Positions 48,455 through 60,450 of a DNA stretch of 64,000 nucleotides are shown here, one piece after another. Source of the stretch: Cacajao melanocephalus (taxonomy: Eukaryota > Chordata > Mammalia > Primates > Pitheciidae); contig CAUYLG010076717.1 in NCBI GenBank assembly GCA_963573385.1, positions 1 to 64,000 of the forward strand. Direction: 5' to 3'. The notes beneath the pieces are model-generated. The model searched no databases. It saw only the letters and a list, made by a program, of their open reading frames with translations, and was not told the DNA's origin. The translations under genes and the position numbers were made by a program. Position 1 is the stretch's first letter. Each line of letters begins with the position of its first letter.

Positions 48455-48754
48455 TTCACTTATTATTATCTATCTGATACTAAATTTTTTAAAAAGCATC
48501 TGCTGAATTTACTTATGGCCATGTAAAAGAAACATCAAATCAATAATTTTATTTAGGTTTTATAAGTTATATTGTCAAATTTCAACACAAGGACATAAAC
48601 TATGTTAGGAAACTGAAGCTATTTTGATATAGAAAATTGATTACTTTTCAATATGATATGTGATCTTCAGTGTGACATGACACATCTTAATCTCTCAATG
48701 TCAAATTATTTTACATTAAAGTTTACTAATTAATTCAGGTTTATTGCTATAGAG

Positions 48755-48974
48755 CAGAGGTTAGCTAAATTTTTCTGTGAATAACCAGACAGTAAAAAAT
48801 TTCCTGTAATGGGCCATATTGTAACAGTTGCAATAACTCAGCCCTTCCTCTGAGTGCAAAAACAGCTGTAAAAAATCTATAAACTAATAAGCATAATGAA
48901 TCTCAGTAAGCTTTATACATTAAAACAGGTGGTGAAGTGCATTTGGCTTGCAGGCTATAATTTGCTGACCCTTG
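48755..48974 (-). mobile_element. hAT (Charlie-type) MITE
   Basis: 'cagaggttagctaaatttttctgtgaa' to 'gcaggctataatttgctgacccttg', inverted relative to 23920-24139. Flanked by ctatagag (48747-48754) and ctatagtt (48975-48982), an 8-bp duplication with two changes. Confidence 0.8.
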
Positions 48975-48982
48975 CTATAGTT

Positions 48983-50109
48983 GAAATTAAGATTTGAACT
49001 ATCTAACTGGGTGTGGGTTAGTAGAAAAATACTCTCATCTTAAAAACCAAGGTATTAGGTATATTTATGAGCTTAAAAATTTTTATACAGCTTTTCTTCT
49101 GCAGATTTCAAAATAAATGTTCTAAAGCCTGGGTTTCAGATGTCAGTACTGGGCCTCAATAGAAATTATTTCTCCATGTTAATAGTTATGCTGACCTTTA
49201 ATATAATTGGTTTTAGAAATCCCATAATAAACAGAATAAAAACAAAAATAATTATTAAAGAGGTTAAATACTCATTGGTCTCAGATTATGGCACTGAGAT
49301 TTGTTAGAAAATATTTTCTGAGGTTAATATTTTTTACTGGCCTTTAAGAAATTTAGACAGTATCTATTTTATTCTACCCCTGAAGCGTGCAATATGAACA
49401 TCTTATTTCCAAACTGTGATAGTAAGATGCTCTGGAAGAATATTATACTTCCGTAACACATTAGACATGAGGGTTGCTTTGACATGACACATGAATATAA
49501 TTACCATATGCCACTTCTAAGCATATAATTTAAGAGTTGTTAGGTGATTCTGCCATTGCTCTTTGCCCTCTGTTATGAGACTATTATCTCTCAGGTAGAA
49601 AATGTTCCTCTAGCCTAGATCTCAAAAAGAAACATTTGAAGCAAAGTCACTGCTGACCTAGAGCCTTGCATGTAATGAAAGGAAAAAATAAATTAGTTGT
49701 TGTAACTTGCTAAAGTTTGCAGGATGTTTGTTGCCATAATATAGTCCACTGAAAGTTGATATAAAAATTGCTTACAGAAATTGGTTGAAAGACAAATAAA
49801 AATCCTAAAACTTGTAAGATTGAAATTAGAACCCTGCAGTAGCTAGCAAGGAATGTGTTATCATAGACTGGAAAAATGATGATCTCTGTTACATATTTGG
49901 GAAAGATTTGATAAAACCATTCTTGCCACTATGCCAGGCACGTGTTAGTTGCTAAATAAATATGTAATGAATGAGTGACTTTAAGGCACTTCTTTATCAC
50001 ATTGAACATGTTGAAAGTTAGGATGGTGTCTTACTACCATTGATATCCTGGTGGCAGTTGTGATACAGCTGTTGCCTATGCATGTGCAAACTTGGTCATA
50101 TGATGTAGG
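48983..50109. other. Mostly unassigned; L2/MIR tail at 49927-49982
   Basis: 'tatgccaggcacgtgttagttgctaaataaatatgtaatgaatgagtgac' is an L2- or MIR-like tail. Nothing else recognised. Confidence 0.45.
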
Positions 50110-50737
50110 ATTTTTCTTGTTCACTTTACCAGCCTAGAACTCCAGCCAGTAACATCCCCCCACCCAGGTCTCTCTTGGTCTCAGGCCTGCCACTAGAGGC
50201 ACCCTGACCACTCAATCCACCTGTGTTATAGCTTTAACCCAAGTTCAGCAATTCCTGAGCTCTTGTCTCATGCCAAAGAAGAATGTGGATATGTTGAGAG
50301 TTGAAGGGTGAGGATGGGTGAAGAAGAATTTTATTGAGCCACAGAACAGCTCTCATTGGAGAGAAGATGTGAGGGTTGGTTCCTCACGCCCACAGTTGGG
50401 TGGTATCTCTTTCAGTGTGGTTGGGTCTGGGGCCATTTATGGAATCGGAATGGGTAGTGCATATTGACTGGTTTGTGAGTGTACATAAAAGATTAAAGTG
50501 GAGACAGCACTTAAAGATGAGCATGACAGAGTAGAAAACAAATTAGGAAAGAGTAGGTATATGTGAAGTAGATGAAAAGTAGGAATCAATCAGAAGAAAG
50601 TACACAAAGCGGGAAGACAAGTTCTCAATCTGGTCCAAGGATTTGACTTGTAGCTTTGCTTTAAGGCTTTAAACTGTCTTTGGCCTGGAGGTAAGATTCA
50701 CCAAGGACCCACCCCTATCTGCCTCCTGCCACTATCA
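50110..50737 (-). mobile_element. ERV1-like solo LTR, antisense
   Basis: On the minus strand it starts TGATAGTGGCAGGAGGCAG, and carries a polyadenylation signal in 'gctcaataaaattcttcttcaccc' (reverse of 50310-50340), followed by a downstream part with 'ggcatgagacaagagctcaggaattgctgaacttgggttaaag'. That arrangement is seen in class I LTRs such as the HERV9/LTR12 type. The 3' boundary and target duplication are unclear. Confidence 0.6.
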
Positions 50738-50768
50738 ATAGCTATTTGTATTGTTGTCACTTTGTTTA

Positions 50769-51166
50769 TAGTAGTCCACCCTTATATTTGGTTTTACTTT
50801 CTGTAGTTTTAGTTACTCATGGTCAAACATGATCCAAAAATAGATGAATACAATACAATAAAATTTTTTTAAAAAGCTAGAGACTTTATTTACATAATTT
50901 TATTTTAGTATATTGTTATAAGTATTATTTAGCATTTTATTATAGCAAATGGTTGTAATTGTTCTATTTTATTATTAGCTATTGTTATTAATATCCTACT
51001 GTGCTTTATTTATAAATTTAACTAAATAAATAATAAAGAAAATAAATCATATGTGTGCATGCATAGAAAAAAACATAATATACTATGGAGTTCAGTACTG
51101 TCTACATTTTCAGGAATCCACTGGGAGTCTTGAAACATATTCCTTGTGGATAAGAGAAGCCCGTTG
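50769..51166. mobile_element. Tigger-type DNA transposon (internally deleted)
   Basis: Starts tagtagtccaccctta and ends ggataagagaagcccgttg, matching the Tigger terminal repeat CAGTAGTCCCCCCTTATC and its complement, with TA on both sides (50767-50768 and 51167-51168). The 3' part 'aggaatccactgggagtcttgaaacatattcc' is typical. The 398-bp interior is AT-only-like, with no transposase. Confidence 0.85.
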
Positions 51167-51250
51167 TACTTGAAAGAAAGATAGTGTACTGAATAAGACA
51201 GTGGCTTCAGGCAAAATTATTGTGGATGAGAATGGTACTAACATATGTTT

Positions 51251-51284
51251 ATAACTATTGGTTGTATAAATAACCAATAGTTAT
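51251..51284. repeat. Perfect 13-bp inverted repeat
   Basis: ataactattggtt and aaccaatagttat around an 8-nt loop. Confidence 0.9.
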
Positions 51285-51370
51285 TTATGTTTACATTATC
51301 TCATAAAACAATGATAAAAGAGGTGACCCCAGGAGATGGTTGGCTCAATAGCAGCTATGGCATAGAATCC

Positions 51371-51402
51371 AGAAATTCTAAGATTAAGAAATTCTAAGAT
51401 TA
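51371..51402 (+). repeat. Perfect 16-bp tandem duplication
   Basis: agaaattctaagatta twice in a row. Confidence 0.95.
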
Positions 51403-54400
51403 ACAGGGTGAAAGTGTTAATGTTGTCTCATATCTAACTAGTAAAAAATAAAGATGAGAATTACTTTAAATAAAAAGTAAAATTTTTAAACAGCTGTGAA
51501 GCAGTTCTTTTCCTGGTGTTAACACCTCTGAATTTTTTAAGATAGTGCCTAATAACACACAAAATTGACAAAATAGCTTGAGAAAAAAAATCTAGGGGTG
51601 TGTGTCTCTCACTAATATCTAATAAAATCATGGTGTTTGTAAGATGTCTAGAGAGAGAAAATAATTATGGATATGGTTTTGACATATGCTACTGATTGAT
51701 TGGAAGCAAGGAGATTAAGACAAAATTTGAGAGGGTTATATTTGCCAAAGAGCTATCCACTTGAATAAAATACTGTGATAGCTTGGGACTTACAACACAT
51801 TCTGAGCCTCTAAACTTCTATGTACAGGAAGCAGGTTAAGAAAATTGCTCAGCTCCCCACGTTGGCATATTTTCTAGTACTTTCTTCATATGTACCCAAG
51901 AATTATAATGAAAAAGTCAGGGATACTCCAAGAGTAAACCAATAACAATTCAGATCAATAAACTTTAAAGTGGTCCCAAGAAACAGTTCAGCTATCTCAA
52001 GGAAGAATTTCTTTATATGGTTAAATAAATATTTCCCATCTTATAATTAATTTTGCTTAGCTAAGTGTTCGAACTTTCAATAAGCCAGTGACTGCCAATG
52101 TGTAGCACCTCTCATTCTTTCTTTCTTTATTTATTTCTTTTTATAAACCAATGTTTATGTAAATTTCCTGTCAGCGTTTCACGTGTATGCTGAGTGCCTG
52201 AGCTGCAGATAATGACCTTTTTAGTTTACAGATATTCAGATTTGGAGGAGTTACATAGAAACCAACATATAAACTGCAGTGAGATCCTGGACTTTTAGCC
52301 TTTGGCATGACTAGATGGGACTTCTAGGAGTGAATCTCAGCTGAGAAAGGAAGGAAAATATCTATCTGTCACAAAAGGAATACATGATTTGTGACCAGGT
52401 CATATAGTTGGACCAAATACTTTTTGTAGTCCCTATAATAAGATTATCTTTCTCCAACATCGTCACCAAGCTTGGTTATGGCCTTGATTTGGCCAAGGTA
52501 ATTTGAGTAGAAGAGACAAATGCCAGTTTTGAGTAGGAGCTTTCACACTGGTTCACCATTGCCCTTTTCCATCTGCATTGAGACTAGCATGGTGTTCCTT
52601 TGGCCTTCACCCAAGAATAAAAATGCAGTCTCATGTTGCAGTGACAGCTGAGAAAGAGCCAGCATTTGGGCTGAAAGCAACATATCATTAGGCATTTTTC
52701 TTCTACCATGCCTAATATTATGACAGTTATTTAAAAAAACCATGAAATCTAACAAACAGTAACAACACTAATTATACTGGAAATGTGAGTTGGTTTGTAT
52801 TTTTTGCAGGCCTACTGTAAATGGAGAGATTTGCTTATCAAAGTCACCCAAAACAGAATCATTACATTAAAGGATATAATAAGATCTGTGTTACTAAAGG
52901 AATCATTGAATCAGACATGTGTATGATTTATTGCTCATAAAATCTAAGCCAGAAATAAATTTTCAAAAGGAATTTTCTTTTTAAGAGTTTATCATTTTTG
53001 CATTCTTGTCAAGGATTACTAAGAAAGTAAGGTTGTATTTGCTTCTTTTTGATGTTTATTTTTCATTTAAATCTGGGCTGCATAAAAACACACAATCACT
53101 TTTATTCTTTATCTAATTGCTTAAAGTTAAAGCTGTTCTATGAATATGAATTATTGAATAATTAAACCTATTTAGAGCTCTAAAGGAAGGTAATGCTGAC
53201 AGTTAATTGGTGTTTTCTCCTTCTATTTAAAACATTGCCAGCCATTCACTTTAAAATACCCACATTAAAATGACTTTGAAGCTATAATAAACCCTATTTT
53301 TAATAAATATGGTTTATACATAAAATCCCTAAAAATGTGTTTTTAGAGGACACACAGGAAAATAAATCCCAATAAATGTAATCTAAACAATTGCATAAAT
53401 AGAAATGTTTGCACAATTACTTCTTATTTTCTAGTTTTCTATATAGTTTCAGGTTGGGAGTTGCATCACAGCTCTTAGATATTTGAAAGGTAACAAAAAT
53501 AACCTTTTTATATCAAATAGGACTTAAAAAGATAGGATAGAGGCTATATGAATAACTTTCCCCAAAATGTTCCACAAAGATGCAATTAGAAATATGCTAG
53601 CCTGGGTTAATGTTATATTTATTTATAGCCTAAGGAGTGCAGTAAAATTCCCTCTACTTACATATATGTCTTCATCTTTGCTGTTCAACTATCTACTTTT
53701 CGTTCTTTTTTGTTAGTAAGTCTTTTTCTAAAAGGTAATATTTTGGCAATATAACGTATTTTTAGGAGTCAGGTTTAAAATCCAATTAAGCAAGAAGCTG
53801 AAGCCACACTGGCGCTCTACAAGATATATTTTTTTCAAGATTTTTCTTCAAGATTTATGCCATGAAACACATAAATAGCTTCTTCTAGGACTTCTCATAG
53901 CTGAAACTAGTACTGTATCATATCACATTTGTGTGTGTGCTGAATCCAAACTTCTGTCAAGGTGAAAAGAAACTATTAATGACGAATTTTAAAATCACTT
54001 TACTTTTATAGTAAATTCTTATATTTATTGCCTACTTACTGAATACCATTTATATCATATTTTTGCCATTTCATTGTTTTTTTTTAAATGTGATTACTCT
54101 CATTTAAGGCATGTAAGGTAACGTACATTGCTTTTTACTGTTTCATTTCACTGTCAGATGATAGGGTGAAATGATAATCTCTAAATAGTCTTTTTTTAGA
54201 TTTGATTTAGATAGGGGAAACATGAATAATTTATATTGAATACAAACTTGATGAAAGTGTTTTAGCTATTCCTTCTAGAAGGTGATAAGTATGTTATAAA
54301 GCAAACACTAAAAATAAATACTTATTAAAACCACATACCGAGCACTATTATATTAAAGTTGGTTAGGTGTTTATGTTTCATTTTACGTATTTAAATGGTT

Positions 54401-55164
54401 ACTCTGAAACCTTCCAGCTCATCAAAAATAGGAAAAGGTACATGAGACAAAGACTGAAAGGAAAATGGCAGTATTGTATCTGTCTTAAAAGAAATAACTT
54501 CAGCACATTCAAGGTAAAACATATGGCGGCAAAATTATTTTTTCCAGCAATCACAATGTCTTAACATCATGACCTCATTTTTAGTGAGTGTTTCAAGGTT
54601 AATAAATCTTGGCTTAGATGTGTATTCTTCTTCAAAATTGAAAATACTTATCCACATCTTACAAAAATATCCATGAAGTTTTATTTTCAAATAAAGGCAC
54701 AATCAAATGATTCACAGGGAAGGAAACAAAACAAAGCAGACACAATGTTTAAAGAGTCATGAAGTAAAAAACCTTTACAAAAACTTGTCCTGAAGGTGTG
54801 CTCACATAACCGAGAAACGAAATTTATTACCAGTGCTTATTCCACTTTCAAAGAATCACACCTCTAAGGGGTTCTTGAAAATCGTTGTAGATAAATTAGG
54901 CATTTTTGAAAAGAATATAATGACATAATACTAAATTTACAGATTCTAAATTTGATATTAAACTGTATTCGGAGTAATGATTACAACATAATCTTTGATC
55001 TATCAATTCCATTTGCTTTCACGTAGAGGTTTGAATCTTTAATCAAAATATTATAAATTCATTTCCAATAGTAATTAAATGTTTGTTCAATAGTTGAGTT
55101 ACATAATTTCATTAAAATTAAGATAAATTTATTACAAAGTCATTCATGTATTGCCATTTATTTT
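51403..55164. other. Unassigned AT-rich sequence
   Basis: About 3.8 kb with no repeat, RNA gene or exon that I recognise. Open frames (for example 54367-54564 and 52543-52755) are short and show no family resemblance. Confidence 0.45.
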
Positions 55165-55215
55165 CACACACACACACACACACACAACACACACACACAC
55201 ACACACACACACACA
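55165..55215. repeat. (CA)n microsatellite
   Basis: About 25 CA units with one 'caac' interruption. Confidence 0.97.
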
Positions 55216-56326
55216 TCTGATTCTGGTATTTTTATACAATTGTAAGCCCAAATAGATCAGTAGAATGTTTTTGTCCTTATCTGTATTGCTTGAAATACTT
55301 GCCCTACTTGCATTTCAGCTATTAAAACTTAAAGAAACTGTTTACCTCTAACTAACATAAATAAATCTGAGATTTCAGAAATCAAACCCTCAGACCTCAT
55401 TAAGACTTTTTAAAAAAATATGGATATTTATTTTAGAGTAAATCAATGAAATGCTATTAAAAATAACAGCAATAACAAAAATCCTTAAAAATGTGTTTCT
55501 TATCTGAATAGTAGCTAAGAGATAAAATTAAACTCAGTGGTTAATGACAATCTTTGGGGTGGTTGAACAGAATATGATTCCTTCCTTTGGAAATTGATAA
55601 AGCATTGTAAAATAGAGCCTACATCCAAATAACTAAATAAAGCATATGGTTCAGGAGCTCAATATACACTGAAGCTTTAACTTTAGTATATCAATTTTTT
55701 AGCTTCCCTTTCTAAAGTTTGGTATAATCTAAGGATTCAAATTCAGAGTCACTTCTAATTTAGTTATTTCTGGAGAAGGAGTGAGATTTGGTACTCCCAC
55801 TTACATTTATGCCAGGCTGTTAGGAACTTGTGTGTCCTTCAGGCTAAATATTACTCCCTGAAGAGAGGGGAAAAGGTCCCTAAAACACACAATATCTACC
55901 CTGATGTAATTTATGATAAAACAATGAAAATAATAACCAGAGTGTGGAATCAGAGACTATGCCTACTGCCTCAGTTTCCTTCTATATCCTCTATTAGCAT
56001 AAGTTGAAGGATATATTGAGAAGGATCTGGTTTCTGGCTGTGTTAACATAAACCTTGAGTTATTAATCTATCATTCAGTGAAATGCTAGTTCTTAAGGAT
56101 ATGGTCAGCTGCTTCAGAAATAAGGTAAAATAAAATTAAAAATGTCCAGTGTTCAAATAGTTTCGACAAGTGCTGCATAGTGATTTTCCTTCCTGAAGAA
56201 GCACAGTGATTCAATATTTTAAAGGCTTTCAGAAATCCCTTTCTAAAAAACCTGGCGTCTCCCAAACAGGCATAACCACAGGAACCTTTTACAAGGAGTA
56301 TGTTTAAAATTGAAGGAACTGGTATT
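55216..56326. other. Unassigned sequence
   Basis: No element recognised. Confidence 0.4.
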
Positions 56327-57072
56327 TTCTATTTTTTTTTTAAGTTCCAGGGTACAAATGCAAGATGGGCAGGTTTATCACATAGGTAAATGAGTGTGAT
56401 AGTGATCTGCTGCATCTATCAACCCATCACCTAGATATTAGTTCAGCAAAAATGCATTAGCTCTGTTTCCTGTTGGTCTACCTCCCCTTCCCTGCAATAG
56501 GCCCCAGTGTGTAATTTTCCCCTCCCTGTATCTATGCATTCTTATTGTTCAGCTCCCACTTATAAATGAGAATATGTGATGTTTGGTTTTCTGTTTCTGT
56601 GTCAGTTTGGTAAGGATAATGGCTTCCAGCTTCATCCATGTCCCTGATAAAGGCATGATTGTGTTCCTTTTTATGGCTGCATAGTATTCCATGGTATATA
56701 TATAAGTTTTTTTTTAATCCAGTCTATCATTCCTGGGCATTTGATTTGATTCCATGTCTTTGCTATTGTGCATAGTGCTGCTATGAGCTTATGCTTGCAG
56801 GTTTTGTTGTAATAGAATGGTGATTTCTGGGTGAAATGGTATTTCTGAGTTGTAAGGTCTTTGAGGAATTGCCATACTGTGTTCCACAATGGAAGAACTA
56901 ATTTACATTCCTGTAAGCAGTGTAAAAGCATTTCTATACCTCCGCAGCCTCGCCAGCATCTGTTTTGATGGTGAGGGGCATGAAATGATATCTCATTGTG
57001 GTTTTGAATTGCATTTCTATAATGATCAGTGATGTTGAGCTTTTTTGCATATGTTTGTTAGCCACATAAATG
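56327..57072 (-). mobile_element. 5'-inverted L1, antisense 3' end
   Basis: T run, then 'aagttccagggtacaaatgcaagatggg' (3'UTR) and antisense ORF2 ('gcttccagcttcatccatgtccctg', 'ggctgcatagtattccatgg', 'gaggaattgccatactgtgttcc') to 'ttgttagccacataaatgtc'. Confidence 0.9.
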
Positions 57073-58050
57073 TCAGTGCAGACACAAACAAATGGTAAAA
57101 CATTCCACACTCATGGATGGGAAAAATCAATATTGTGAAAATGGCCAATCTGCCCAAAGTAATCTGTAGAATTGATACTATCCCCATTAAACTACCATTG
57201 ATTTTCTTGACAAAATTAAAGAAAAATTATTTCAAATTTCATATGGAACCAAAAAAAGAGCCCATATGGCTAAGAAAATCCTAAGCAAAAAGAACAAAAC
57301 TAGTGGTACCACACTACATGATTCAAACTATACTACAAGGCTGCAGTAACCAAAACAGCATGGTACTGGTACAAAAACAGACACATAGACCAATGAAACA
57401 GAATAAAGATTTCAGAAATAAGAGTGCATATCTACAGCTATTTGACCTTCAACAAATCTGACAAAAACAAACAATGGGAAAAGGATTCCCTTATTTAACA
57501 AATGGTGCTGGGAGAACTAGCTAGCCATATGCAGAAAATTGAAATTGGATCCCTTCCTTACACCTTATGCAAATATTAACTCAAGAAGAATTAAAGGTTT
57601 AAAAACCCCAAACTATAAAATTCCTAGACGAAAATCAGGCCAATACCATTCAGGACATAGGCATATGGTCAAAAATTTCATGATAGAAACATCAAAAGCA
57701 ACTGTATATATATATATATATCTCACAGTTTTTTATCCAGTCTATCATTCATGGGCATTTGGTTTGATTCCATGTCTTTGCTATTGTACGTAGGGCTACT
57801 GTGAACTTATGCTTGCATATTTCTTTATAATAGAGTGATGAAATACCATTTTGTCCAGTAATGGGATATCTGGGTGAACAAAAAGCAAAAATTTACAAAT
57901 GGGATCTAATTCAGCTAAAGAGCTTCTGCACAGCAAAGAAACTATCACCAGAATGAACAGACAACCTACAGAACAGAAGAAAATTTTTGCAATCTTTTCA
58001 TCAGACAAAGGTCTAATATCCAGAATCTACAAGGAACTTCAACAAATTTA
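57073..58050 (+). mobile_element. 5'-inverted L1, inverted ORF2 part
   Basis: Sense ORF2 from 'acaaacaaatggtaaaacattccac' to 'cagaatctacaaggaacttcaacaaattta'. In L1 coordinates it ends about 80 nt before the antisense part begins, exactly what twin priming with a small junction deletion gives. It is interrupted at about 57698-57882 by antisense L1 sequence. Confidence 0.85.
57698..57882 (-). repeat. Short antisense L1 insert, copy of 56696-56850
   Basis: TA run, then 'ccagtctatcattcatgggcatttggtttgattccatgtctttgctattgt' and 'gaacttatgcttgca'. The last word and 'tttgattccatg' are shared with the antisense part of the same L1 at 56718-56800 but are not usual L1 consensus. The surrounding sense ORF2 reads through the insert. 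Confidence 0.8.
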
Positions 58051-58232
58051 ATCATGTCTTCAACATAATTTACTTTAAGTTTTGGGCCTGCCCTTTGGCA
58101 CACAGATAATTAGTATAACCTCTCTGAAAACAACACCCTTAATATTAGCCAATCATTTTTTAAGTGTATACTTTTTGTCACTGTGGCCATGGGGGTGAGT
58201 TGGGAAGAAGTAATGGGCCATAGGTGATGGAG

Positions 58233-58267
58233 TATTTTTTAATAACATTTCTTGTTATTAAAAAATA
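58233..58267. repeat. Perfect 15-bp inverted repeat
   Basis: tattttttaataaca and tgttattaaaaaata around a 5-nt loop tttct. Confidence 0.95.
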
Positions 58268-59294
58268 ATAAATTATTCTTTATGTCTATAGTATCTATAA
58301 AAATTATACTCTACTCTTTGCCAAGTTCTATTGCAGTTTAATGCAATGGAAACCAAGTAAATTTCCACTTTTCATGTGAATTTATATTGTAGTTAAGGAA
58401 ATAGACATAAATAATATGACCACACAATTAAGTGCTACTGGTAAGCCTGGTTGACATTTATGAAGTTAGATAAGAGAATCTGACATTGTTGGGCCCAAGG
58501 ATAGGGGACTGTAGGGAGAAGACAGTAGTGATTGAATTTATCAGCATTTCTTTTTCCCCTGAAAAATGGTTTTACTGAGATCAGAAGAAATGGTTGCTTT
58601 TATTATTGTAGTAACAACTACATGAGAATGGAGGACAAAACTAGATGAAACCCACTAAAAACTGCTTTTCTTTTATAACCCCTGAATGAGTTGTTTTTAA
58701 TCAAGAAATCAGTAATTTCTTATGGGATCTAAATATGAGCCTAAGGCCAGGGAAATATGAAGGTCAATAGGATTTGATCTCTGTCTCAAGGAACTTGCAA
58801 GTTAATAAAGGCACTAAAATGAATATACATAAAAGGTATATTAGTGTTCGTGGATACTACATTTGGAAATACATATGAACAATATCACACAGGAGCTGTA
58901 AAAATCCTTAAAATGATTTCCTAAATCTTACAAGCAGCCTGCTTGCAATTGTTCAGGTTCTCGCTTATGCCTGACAATTGATTATTGATGGGATATGAAG
59001 ACCTCATCAGATGTTTAAAATGCCTTCTAAGGAAAGCATACCTATGTACTATTTCCCTGATGATGTATATTGTACCTTCCTTCTCTCTGTGACACAAATT
59101 CTATTTAGCTAAAATTCTGAATGGATTATTTCTAGCTATAGAAAATGTATTATAGAAGGTCATTACTGATATGTCTTTCAAAGTATTAAGATTTACACAC
59201 ACATTTTCCTATGTAACAAATCTGTGCTTACATTCAAAAACATTAAATAAATAAATAAATAAAACAATACTCATTAACATAAAAATATCAAATC
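58268..59294. other. Mostly unassigned; (AAAT)n at 59243-59264
   Basis: One short (AAAT)n array and a weak L2-like piece near 58740-58835. Nothing else recognised. Confidence 0.4.
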
Positions 59295-59309
59295 ATAAAA
59301 ATATCAAAT

Positions 59310-59448
59310 GGACTAGACATGGTGGCTCATGCCTGTAGTCCTAGCACTTTGGAAGGTCTAGGTTGGCACATCACTTGAGTCCAAAAGTTCTAGACTAGCC
59401 TATGCAACATGGCAAAACTCTGTCTCCACAAAAAATTTAAAAAAAATT
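59310..59448 (+). mobile_element. Alu left-arm fragment
   Basis: Left monomer only: 'ggactagacatggtggctcatgcctgtagtcctagcactttggaaggtctaggttggcacatcacttgag', then 'gcaacatggcaaaactctgtctccac' and A-rich sequence. It shares unusual bases with the Alu at 59958. Confidence 0.9.
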
Positions 59449-59957
59449 ATGATTTATGAAATCATGATTGATTATCCTTAAAGAATAGTATTGTTCCACA
59501 ATTCTTCCTTAACTATTCTCTGGTACTTTGGACTGTAAAGACATTTTTCAGGATTCTAAATTAACTTCTTACTAATGATTACTGAGAGAGAAAATATGAT
59601 CTCTCTTTGATTTTCACTCTGTCTGATTTCATTTTTAAAATTTTGGCTACGTTAACTTGTATTTCAATCATTAATGGCTATTTTATTATTCTTTATTCAG
59701 AAATGTATAGGAAAGACAGATTTTTGTGGCAAAACAGGTCAATTAACTAGTCAGTTTGATAAATGTTAAAAGATTAAAGGACGAAATTTAGATTACTTCA
59801 TCAATGCTACTTTACATTCTCTATGGAACAGCAAGACAGGGTCCTATGGACACAGTTAAACAGTTTTTAAGGAAGGTCCTTAATGAACAGATGAACTGTG
59901 ATATCATTTCTAATCTGTATAGTTCTGACGGAAGAGTCATTACAAAAATATCAAATG

Positions 59958-60268
59958 GGCTGGGCATGGTGGCTCATGCCTATAGTTCTAGAACTTTGGA
60001 AGGTCTAGGTTGGCACATCTCTTGAGTCCAGGAGTTCCAGACCAGGCTATGCAACATGGTAAAAACTCTGTCTCTACAAAAAATAAAAAAATAAAAAATT
60101 TTCACAGACTGGTGGAATGCACCTGTAGTGCCAGCTATTCTAGTTGCTGAAGTTAGAAGATGGCTTGAGCCCAGGGAGGTGAAGACTGCAGTGAGTCACG
60201 ATTGCATCACTGCACTTCAGCCTACGCAACAGAGTGAGACCTTGTTTCAATAAATAAATAAATAAAAC
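59958..60268 (+). mobile_element. Alu SINE (old, AluJ-like)
   Basis: Dimeric Alu with a long A-rich middle linker, right arm 'cacctgtagtgccagctattc' to 'cagcctacgcaacagagtgagacc', and a (TAAA)n tail. High divergence fits AluJ. Confidence 0.93.
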
Positions 60269-60410
60269 TTTATCAAAATCTTGTTCAAGTTGTTGATATA
60301 GAATTGCAATTTTAGTTTCTATTTTTGACTTTTTTCTATCATTATAGTAACATGTTGATCTCTTTGATTATAAATCAAGAATGTTAGGTAGTTTTAGCAC
60401 TTCCTGAAGA

Positions 60411-60450
60411 TATATATTTAATTTAATTTAATTTATTTATTTTATTTATT
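60411..60450. repeat. (ATTTA)n-like low-complexity run
   Basis: Repeats of attta and atttta only. Confidence 0.9.

Noticed and set aside
55165..55215. CA array as a possible Z-DNA regulatory element
   Set aside because: Can form Z-DNA in principle, but nothing around it suggests a promoter. Kept only as a microsatellite.
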